From Oscillospiraceae bacterium (GTDB taxonomy: Bacteria; Bacillota; Clostridia; Oscillospirales; Oscillospiraceae), in contig JAFVAS010000145.1 in NCBI GenBank assembly GCA_017480395.1, forward strand, positions 1 to 5,401: a DNA stretch of 5,401 bases. The letters are read 5' to 3'. Shown one piece after another: positions 1 through 4,684 of the stretch. The translations under genes and the position numbers were made by a program. Numbering within the stretch: the first letter of the stretch is position 1; each line of letters opens with the position of its first letter. The notes under the pieces are model-generated. The model did no database searches. It had not been told where the DNA came from and saw nothing but the letters and a program-made list of their open reading frames with translations.

Positions 1-551
1 CGCAGGTCGGTGAACACCGCCGTGAAGGAGGAGTCCTCCGGGCTACAGGCGTAGATGCCGAACCGGATTCGGCCCGCTCCCCGGGCCATGTGACAGACGC
101 GCATCTGGGAGAAGTGGACGCCGTCGGCGGAGCACTCCAGCCGGTAGTCGTCCACGCGGCGGCTGAGGCGGTACCACATGACCTTTACGTCGGCGGGGAT
201 GGCGGTGGTGGCCCAGTCGGAGTAGCCCAGATTGGTGACGACGCTGCCCAGGTGCTGGAACTGCCCGTTTTCGTACTCCACCGATCCCTTCAGCCAGTTC
301 TCGCTGTCCAGATACATCACGACGCCGCACTGGTCGAAGCGGTGGGGGCTGCCGGAGAAGTCGGTTTTGACGACGAAGGAGAAGTAGGGCTCCTCCGTCT
401 CCAGCTGCAGCACCGGGGCGTTGTCGTTGCGGAAGTGGTAATAGGTGCGCTGCCACAGGTCGGTGTGGGGCGCGGTGGTGATCTCCACCCGGTCCTCCCC
501 GATGGAGTAGGCCCGGGGCGCTCGGGTCCATTGCAGGGCGTTCAGATCCAT
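1..551 (-). CDS. DUF1349 domain protein (concanavalin A-like fold), 3' end cut by window edge
   Basis: An open frame of 183 codons runs from an ATG at 551 to the left edge without a stop. The start is supported by AGGAGGG at 560-566, 8 nt upstream, and by a near-consensus promoter further up. The protein resembles the DUF1349 / COG3506 family, small proteins of about 190-200 residues with a concanavalin A-like beta-sandwich, so probably only some 10-20 residues are missing. Family-like stretches are TAPHTDLWQRTYYHFRNDN (residues 26-44), FDQCGVVMYLDSENWLKGS (72-90), the VVTNLGYSDW segment (about 104-113) and the C-terminal RIRFGIYACSPEDSSFTA (161-178). No signal peptide or membrane segment is visible, so it should be cytoplasmic. 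The biochemical role of the family is not settled; the fold is shared with glycan-binding and glycosidase accessory domains. It is divergent from an esterase gene, which fits a carbohydrate-related role, but that is inference. Family assignment is from memory of the motifs. Confidence 0.85.
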   Translation of the reverse strand, partial: MDLNALQWTRAPRAYSIGEDRVEITTAPHTDLWQRTYYHFRNDNAPVLQLETEEPYFSFVVKTDFSGSPHRFDQCGVVMYLDSENWLKGSVEYENGQFQHLGSVVTNLGYSDWATTAIPADVKVMWYRLSRRVDDYRLECSADGVHFSQMRVCHMARGAGRIRFGIYACSPEDSSFTAVFTDL

Positions 552-559
552 GGTTTGCT

Positions 560-566
560 CCCTCCT
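560..566 (-). promoter_or_regulatory. Ribosome binding site of the DUF1349 gene
   Basis: The minus strand reads AGGAGGG 8 nt before the ATG at 551. This is an almost ideal Shine-Dalgarno sequence and fixes the start of the leftward gene. Confidence 0.85.
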
Positions 567-588
567 GGTCGTGTGTGGAATCGGGGCA

Positions 589-607
589 GGCGGAGGTTGA
601 CTCCGCC
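589..607 (-). other. Possible stem-loop at the 5' end of the DUF1349 leader
   Basis: GGCGGAG (589-595) and CTCCGCC (601-607) form a perfect 7-bp stem around a 5-nt loop. In the leftward transcript, predicted to begin near 611, the hairpin lies within the first 25 nt, where it could protect the 5' end. Its distal arm contains CCUCC, which could alternatively pair with GGAGG of the ribosome binding site at 560-566. A short GC-rich inverted repeat can occur by chance, and the same bases overlap the -35 of the opposing promoter. Confidence 0.35.
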
Positions 608-625
608 GTCCCTGTCTATTATAGT
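597..625 (+). promoter_or_regulatory. Sigma70-type promoter for the rightward esterase gene
   Basis: On the plus strand TTGACT (597-602, five of six consensus bases) is followed after 17 nt by TATAGT (620-625, five of six). Transcription would start near 632, about 64 nt before the ATG at 696. The -10 shares bases 620-623 with the -10 of the leftward promoter, so RNA polymerase could hardly occupy both at once. Confidence 0.6.
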
Positions 626-646
626 AAAAGGGAAGTGACAAATCAA
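618..646 (-). promoter_or_regulatory. Sigma70-type promoter for the leftward DUF1349 gene
   Basis: On the minus strand a -35 TTGATT (641-646) is separated by exactly 17 nt from a perfect -10 TATAAT (618-623). Transcription would start near 611 and leave a leader of about 60 nt before the ATG at 551. Its -10 overlaps that of the opposing rightward promoter at 597-625. Predicted from sequence only. Confidence 0.75.
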
Positions 647-682
647 GCGCCGTCCCCGCCCGTGCGGGCCGACGCCATCCGT

Positions 683-690
683 GGGAGGGA
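683..690 (+). promoter_or_regulatory. Ribosome binding site of the esterase gene; decides its start
   Basis: The purine run GGGAGGGA lies 5 nt before the ATG at 696. The same frame also opens with a GTG at 681, but that codon abuts the purine run and would have no Shine-Dalgarno of its own, so ATG 696 is preferred. Confidence 0.75.
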
Positions 691-695
691 TCGGA

Positions 696-1490
696 ATGAA
701 GACAGAGACGATTGTATTGAACCCGGAGCGGCGGGTGAAGCTGACCGCCTATCTCCAGCCGGTGGGGGGCGAATTTGCCAACATCCCCCGGCGTCCGGCG
801 GTGCTGATCCTGCCCGGGGGCGGCTACTTCATGTGCTCCCGGCGGGAGGGGGAGCCGGTGGCCCTGGCCTATCTCCAGGCCGGATTCCAGGCCTTTGTGC
901 TGCGCTACTCCGTGGGGGAGGGGACAACCTGGCCCATGCCCCTGGAGGACTATGAGCAGGCCATGGAGTTGATCCGGAGCCGGGCGGAGGAGTGGAACCT
1001 CTACCCCGACAAGATCGCGGTGGTGGGCTTCTCCGCCGGGGGACACCTGGCTGCGGCGGCGGCCACCGTCGCCCGGCACAAGCCCGCCGCGGCGGTGCTG
1101 GGCTATCCGGTGACGGAGGAGGAGATGGCCCGCGCCTGCCTCCCCAGCGCCCCGGGGATGGTGGAGCAGGTGGACGACGAGACGGCGGCCTGCTTCCTCT
1201 TCGCCACCCGGACAGATCCCCTGGTGCCGGTGCGCAACACCCTGCGCTTTGCCGCCGCCCTGGAGGCGCACGGCATCGGCTTTGAGATGCACATCTACTC
1301 CTACGGCCCCCACGGCTTCAGCACCGCCAACTCCTCCATGGAGGCCCTGGGCACCCAGCTCTGCCCCCGGGCCGAGGGTTGGGTGGCGGACAGCGTCCAA
1401 TGGCTGAAGGAGCTGCTGGGGGACTTCGGCGACGGGGAAATGACCCGGCCCAGGCTTTCCCGGCGGGTGGACGGAGCGCCGGAGCTCTGA
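696..1490 (+). CDS. Alpha/beta hydrolase, acetyl esterase / BD-FAE type
   Basis: A 264-residue serine hydrolase resembling the COG0657 (Aes) / BD-FAE group, which includes carbohydrate acetyl esterases. Visible elements in order are: the oxyanion-loop LPGGGY (residues 39-44); the strand-helix segment ending FVLRYSV (67-73); the nucleophile elbow GFSAGGH with Ser113; the acid in TRTDPLVP with Asp174; and the catalytic histidine in YGPHGFS with His206. Order and spacing match an intact alpha/beta hydrolase triad, so it is probably active. No signal peptide is seen, so it should act in the cytoplasm, probably removing acetyl or other short acyl groups from imported sugars or small esters; the substrate cannot be read from sequence. 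The last 20 or so residues (after LKELLGDF) are a polar, arginine-rich tail beyond the usual core. The gene has its own promoter, is divergent from the DUF1349 gene, and ends 25 nt before a strong terminator, so it is monocistronic. Confidence 0.9.
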   Translation: MKTETIVLNPERRVKLTAYLQPVGGEFANIPRRPAVLILPGGGYFMCSRREGEPVALAYLQAGFQAFVLRYSVGEGTTWPMPLEDYEQAMELIRSRAEEWNLYPDKIAVVGFSAGGHLAAAAATVARHKPAAAVLGYPVTEEEMARACLPSAPGMVEQVDDETAACFLFATRTDPLVPVRNTLRFAAALEAHGIGFEMHIYSYGPHGFSTANSSMEALGTQLCPRAEGWVADSVQWLKELLGDFGDGEMTRPRLSRRVDGAPEL

Positions 1491-1515
1491 GTGCCGCCGG
1501 GCAGTCCTGAGCGCC

Positions 1516-1551
1516 GCCCGCCCTCCCGCAAAGGGGAGGGCGGGCTTTTTT
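1516..1551 (+). terminator. Rho-independent terminator of the esterase gene
   Basis: GCCCGCCCTCCC (1516-1527) and GGGAGGGCGGGC (1534-1545) make a perfect 12-bp GC-rich stem with a 6-nt loop, followed at once by six T residues (1546-1551) and further T tracts. It lies 25 nt after the stop codon. Confidence 0.93.
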
Positions 1552-1604
1552 ATTTTTCATTTTTTATTTTTTTCGCCCATCCCGCTTTTTTTGAAGAATG
1601 GGGG
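1552..1604 (+). promoter_or_regulatory. T-tract-rich stretch between terminator and next promoter
   Basis: This short region holds runs of T at 1553-1557, 1560-1565, 1567-1573 and 1586-1592, a sharp contrast to the GC-rich surroundings. The first runs extend the U-tract of the terminator. The last one would lie about 48-54 nt before the predicted transcription start of the oxidoreductase gene, where an A/T-rich UP-like element or intrinsic curvature could aid the promoter. No gene is seen here. Confidence 0.35.
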
Positions 1605-1633
1605 TTGCATTTTGTTCTGGCATGGGGTATAAT
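1605..1633 (+). promoter_or_regulatory. Sigma70-type promoter of the oxidoreductase gene
   Basis: TTGCAT (1605-1610, four of six consensus bases) is followed after exactly 17 nt by a perfect TATAAT (1628-1633). Transcription should start near 1640, giving a leader of about 90 nt. A repeated operator-like sequence begins within about 10 nt of the -10. Confidence 0.8.
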
Positions 1634-1642
1634 CATCCTAGA

Positions 1643-1673
1643 GATTGTACGCAATCAAAATGTACGCAATCAA
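1643..1673 (+). repeat. 13-bp direct repeat with dyad, candidate repressor operator
   Basis: TGTACGCAATCAA occurs twice, at 1646-1658 and 1661-1673, a 15-bp period. The first copy also forms a dyad, GATTG-TACG-CAATC (1643-1656), with 5-bp arms; the second keeps only the right half cleanly. The pair lies about +3 to +33 from the predicted start site, a classic position for a repressor that blocks initiation or early elongation. No regulator gene is in the window, so the binding protein is unknown; dyads of the TTG-N4-CAA type are used by several dimeric repressor families (MarR, GntR), which is only a suggestion. Confidence 0.55.
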
Positions 1674-1714
1674 TATAACACAAGAACAAGGGGAAACCCA
1701 CAACCATGAACCAA

Positions 1715-1721
1715 AAGGAGG
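1715..1721 (+). promoter_or_regulatory. Ribosome binding site of the oxidoreductase gene; decides its start
   Basis: AAGGAGG lies 7 nt before ATG 1729. The frame stays open upstream to a TTG at 1645, but that codon and the ATG at 1660 lie inside the direct repeat within about 20 nt of the predicted transcription start and lack a Shine-Dalgarno, so ATG 1729 is the real start. Confidence 0.9.
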
Positions 1722-1728
1722 AAGAGAC

Positions 1729-3087
1729 ATGGCGGACTATGACGTGATTTTTATCGGCTCCGGACACGCCTGCTGGCACGGGGCGGTGCTGCTCAAGATG
1801 GCGAACAAGAAGGTGGCCCTGGTGGAGCGGGATCTGCTGGGAGGCACCTGCACCAACTATGGCTGCGACGCAAAAATCCTGCTGGACTCCCCCTTTGAGC
1901 TGAAGGAGGCCCTGACGCGCTATCAGGGCATCGGCTTGGCCCAGGAGGCGGAGGTGGACTGGGGCCCCCTCATGGCCTACAAAAAGGCGGTCATCGGCTT
2001 CATGCCCAAGGCGATGGAGGGCATGTTCACCCCCTTCGGCCTGGACATCCTCCGGGGGGAGGGCAGATTCCTGGACGCCCACACCATCGAGGTGGCGGGG
2101 AAGACCTACACGGCAGAGCACTTCGTCATCGGCACCGGCCAGGACTATATCCCCCTGGACATTCCGGGCAAGGAGCACTTCCATAACTCCCGGGACTTCC
2201 TCTCCCTGGATGTCATCCCGGAGCACGTCACCTTCGTGGGGGCGGGCATCATCTCCATGGAGTTCGCCTCCATCTGCCTGAGCCTGGGGCGCAAGGTGGA
2301 TGTGGTCACCTCCGGCGCCTCCGCGCTGAACGCCTATCCCCAGGAGTATGTGACCAAAATCGTGGACAAAATGCGGGCCCAGGGGGCTAACTTCGTCTGG
2401 AACGCCCAGGTGGAGGAGATCGTCAGGACCGAGGGGGGCTACACCCTGAAGGGGGCGGACGGCCTGTCCATCGACACGGACTATATCCTGGTGGCCGTGG
2501 GCCGCCGGGCCAACGTGGAGGGCCTGGGCCTGGAGCAGCTGGGCATCTCCTTCAGCGACCGGGGCATCCAGGTGGACGACCACCTGCGCACCAGCGTGCG
2601 GAATATCTACGCCTCCGGGGACGTGGTGGACAAGAAGGTGCCCAAGCTGACCCCCACGGCGGAGTTTGAGTCCAACTATATCGCCATGGACATTCTGAAC
2701 CCCCTGAACGGGGCCATCCACTACCCGGTGATCCCCAACCTGGTGTTCACCCTGCCCCGCATCGCCCAGGTGGGGGTGAGCCGCCGGGAGGCGGAGGCCA
2801 AGCCCGGGGAGTACCGCATCGAGGAGCTGGACTTCGGGGCGTCCATGAGCTGGCTGAACAAGGCGGAGAAGGAGGCCCACATCACCTATATCTTCGACAA
2901 GCAGAACCATCTGGTGGGGGCGGCGGTGTTCAGCGACGACGCCGGGAGCTATATCGACGTGCTGACCCTCATCATCAACCAGAAGATCGGGGCCAACGAG
3001 CTGAGAGGGATGATCTTCGCCTTCCCCACCCCGACCTATGGCCTGATCTCCACCCTGATCCCCCTGTTTCTGAAGCAGGGCGCGTGA
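1729..3087 (+). CDS. FAD-dependent pyridine nucleotide-disulfide oxidoreductase (dihydrolipoamide dehydrogenase-like)
   Basis: A 452-residue flavoprotein with the full class I architecture of lipoamide dehydrogenase, glutathione reductase and mercuric reductase. The FAD-binding Rossmann motif is GSGHACWHGA (10-19). The redox pair is in GGTCTNYGCDAK, Cys41 and Cys46, with the class I CxxxxC spacing. The second, NAD(P)-binding, Rossmann motif is VGAGIISME (170-178). The FAD-closing box is IYASGDV (293-299), and the dimerisation domain fills roughly 325-452. The end of the NAD(P) fold's second beta strand reads VDVVTSG, with neither the acidic residue typical for NAD nor a clear arginine for NADP, so the cofactor is undecided. 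The C-terminal HPTxxE motif, which carries the catalytic His-Glu pair, is replaced by FPTPTY (432-437). The same GSGHAxWH / GTCTNYGC pattern occurs, as I recall, in a poorly characterised Firmicute branch often annotated as dihydrolipoyl dehydrogenase. No lipoyl-complex genes are adjacent, so such a name would mislead. It is a single-gene transcription unit with its own promoter, putative operator and terminator. Confidence 0.9.
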   Translation: MADYDVIFIGSGHACWHGAVLLKMANKKVALVERDLLGGTCTNYGCDAKILLDSPFELKEALTRYQGIGLAQEAEVDWGPLMAYKKAVIGFMPKAMEGMFTPFGLDILRGEGRFLDAHTIEVAGKTYTAEHFVIGTGQDYIPLDIPGKEHFHNSRDFLSLDVIPEHVTFVGAGIISMEFASICLSLGRKVDVVTSGASALNAYPQEYVTKIVDKMRAQGANFVWNAQVEEIVRTEGGYTLKGADGLSIDTDYILVAVGRRANVEGLGLEQLGISFSDRGIQVDDHLRTSVRNIYASGDVVDKKVPKLTPTAEFESNYIAMDILNPLNGAIHYPVIPNLVFTLPRIAQVGVSRREAEAKPGEYRIEELDFGASMSWLNKAEKEAHITYIFDKQNHLVGAAVFSDDAGSYIDVLTLIINQKIGANELRGMIFAFPTPTYGLISTLIPLFLKQGA

Positions 3088-3121
3088 GGAGCCGGAGACG
3101 GAAATTCACTCTGACAGAACG

Positions 3122-3159
3122 AAACATGCCGGACGCACCTTGCGTCCGGCATGTTTTTT
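3122..3159 (+). terminator. Rho-independent terminator of the oxidoreductase gene, between convergent genes
   Basis: A perfect 16-bp stem (arms 3122-3137 and 3141-3156) closes a 3-nt CCT loop; the 3' side runs into T residues 3154-3159. It starts 34 nt after the oxidoreductase stop. It lies just past the stop of the convergent galT, where the opposite strand reads TTTCGTT after the stem, a weaker U-tract, so it may stop transcription from both sides. Confidence 0.92.
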
Positions 3160-3173
3160 GATCCCGTTTGATA

Positions 3174-4664
3174 TTAAACGGAGCCCAGGAAGCGCAGGAA
3201 GGCCGCCTGCCCGGCGGGATCGCGCTTGTAGACCCCGGCGTGCTCCAGCACCTGGGCAAAGACCAGGCCCGTCTCCCGCTGCACGATGTCCAGGGCGTTC
3301 TCCGGGGTGATGGTGTAGTTTTTGCGGAAGCCCTCCGCCCAGTCGGCGTGCTTCTCGGTCAGTGCGCTCTCCCGCAGGTCTGCGCCGGAGGCCAGCCCCT
3401 CCGACACGGAGGCCAGCTCCTCCTTCAGCCGGGCGGGCAGGACGGCCAGGCCCATGACCTCGATCAGGCCGATGTTCTCCTTCTTGATGTGGTGCAGCTC
3501 CGCATGGGGGTGGTAGAGCCCCAGGGGATGCTCCTCGGTGGTCAGGTTGTTGCGCAGCACCAGATCCAGCTCATACTTCTCCCCGCGCCGCCGGGCGATG
3601 GGGGTGATGGTGTTGTGGGGCACACCGTCGGTCTCGGCGAAGATGACGGCGCTTGCGTCGGTGTAGCCCCGCCAGGCGGTCAGGATCTTGTCCGCCAGCT
3701 CCGCCAGCCGCTCCGGGTCGGCGCAGGCGATGCGCACCACCGACATGGGCCACTTCACGATGCCCGCCTCCACATCCTCGTAGCCGGGGAAGCGGAAGGG
3801 CGTCTCGATGGGGGCGCGCTCCATGGCGAAGGTGTAGTGCCCGCCCTGGAAGTGGTCGTGGGCCAGGATGGAGCCGCCCACGATGGGCAGATCGGCGTTG
3901 GAGCCCACGAAATAGTGGGGGAACTGCCCCACGAAGTCCAGCAGCTTCTCAAAGCAGGAGCGGTCGATCTTCATGGGGGTGTGGGAGCGGTTGAAGCAGA
4001 TGCAGTGCTCGTTGTAGTAGACATAGGGGGAGTACTGCAAAAACCAGGGGGAGCCGTTGATGGTGATGGGCACGACCCGGTGGTTCTGCCGGGCGGGGTG
4101 GTTGACCCGGCCGGCGTACCCCTCGTTCTCCAGGCAGAGCTGGCAGCGGGGGTAGTCGGAGGCGGGGAGATCCCGGGCGGCGGCGATGGCCTTGGGATCC
4201 TTCTCCGGCTTGGAGAGGTTGATGGTGATGTCCAGGTCGCCGTACTCCGTCGGCGCGATCCACTTCACATCCTTTGCGATCCGGTCCCGGCGGATGTAGT
4301 TGGTGGCCTGGCTGAAGGAATAGTACCAGTCGGTGGCCCTTTGCGGGCTCTCCGCCCGCAGGGCGTTGAACCGAGCGATGACCTGGGCGGGCCGGGGGGT
4401 CAGCCGCCCCATCAGCTCCGTGTCAAAGAGATCCCGGTAGACCACGGAGTTCTCCGTCAGCACCCCCCGGGCGTAGGCGTCCTCCAGCAGCTCGGAGAGC
4501 ACGGCGGGCAGGTCGATCTCCCCCCACGTCTCGCCGGGGTCGGTGTAGCTGTCCCGCTTCAGCGTGTCCAGAATGGTGTTGATTGCCCAGGTGAATTCGC
4601 ACGCTTCGATCAGGCCGCTGCGCAGGGCGTAGGTGGCCAGCTTGGAAATTGCAGCGTCAATCAT
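3174..4664 (-). CDS. galT: UDP-glucose--hexose-1-phosphate uridylyltransferase, class II
   Basis: A 496-residue protein that exchanges UMP between UDP-glucose and galactose 1-phosphate, yielding UDP-galactose and glucose 1-phosphate in the Leloir pathway, in the cytoplasm. The class II (Firmicute-type) signature DLPIVGGSILAHDHFQGG is complete at residues 258-275, with the HxH active-site pair His269 and His271; the second histidine corresponds to the one uridylylated in class I enzymes. Cys174-x2-Cys177 (PRCQLC) may be a metal site like that of class I GalT. Length agrees with the class II family (about 490-500). The ATG at 4664 follows GAGGGGG (4673-4679) by 8 nt. The frame remains open upstream into the SDR gene, but only as a shadow. 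It lies 20 nt after the SDR stop, so the two are probably co-transcribed. galK and galE are not in the window. Stop is TAA at 3176-3174. Confidence 0.95.
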   Translation of the reverse strand: MIDAAISKLATYALRSGLIEACEFTWAINTILDTLKRDSYTDPGETWGEIDLPAVLSELLEDAYARGVLTENSVVYRDLFDTELMGRLTPRPAQVIARFNALRAESPQRATDWYYSFSQATNYIRRDRIAKDVKWIAPTEYGDLDITINLSKPEKDPKAIAAARDLPASDYPRCQLCLENEGYAGRVNHPARQNHRVVPITINGSPWFLQYSPYVYYNEHCICFNRSHTPMKIDRSCFEKLLDFVGQFPHYFVGSNADLPIVGGSILAHDHFQGGHYTFAMERAPIETPFRFPGYEDVEAGIVKWPMSVVRIACADPERLAELADKILTAWRGYTDASAVIFAETDGVPHNTITPIARRRGEKYELDLVLRNNLTTEEHPLGLYHPHAELHHIKKENIGLIEVMGLAVLPARLKEELASVSEGLASGADLRESALTEKHADWAEGFRKNYTITPENALDIVQRETGLVFAQVLEHAGVYKRDPAGQAAFLRFLGSV

Positions 4665-4672
4665 TTCGCATG

Positions 4673-4679
4673 CCCCCTC
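4673..4679 (-). promoter_or_regulatory. Ribosome binding site of galT; decides its start
   Basis: The minus strand reads GAGGGGG 8 nt before ATG 4664, inside the 20-nt gap after the upstream SDR gene. It rules out the long in-frame upstream extension as the start. A second, out-of-frame ATG at 4671 lies too close to the purine run to be used. Confidence 0.8.
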
Positions 4680-4684
4680 GCAGC

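Noticed and set aside
90..638. A plus-strand 182-residue open frame over the DUF1349 gene and the divergent promoters.
   Set aside because: It is the complement of a well-supported minus-strand gene, has no ribosome binding site and runs through both predicted promoters.
1645..1728. A 28-codon N-terminal extension of the oxidoreductase from TTG 1645.
   Set aside because: It translates the direct repeat and the leader, lies almost at the transcription start and has no ribosome binding site; the FAD motif follows ATG 1729 at the normal distance.
1706..1747. A 13-codon upstream ORF (ATG 1706 to TGA 1747) overlapping the oxidoreductase start out of frame.
   Set aside because: Its only purine-rich upstream sequence (AAGGGG, 1688-1693) is about 12 nt away, too far for efficient initiation, and the peptide has no attenuator-like codon run. 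A leader-peptide role is possible but unsupported.
1633..2910. A 425-residue minus-strand open frame opposite the oxidoreductase gene.
   Set aside because: The composition (His, Gly, Val, Leu-rich) is that of an antisense shadow. The plus-strand frame has all the motifs, a promoter, a ribosome binding site and a terminator.
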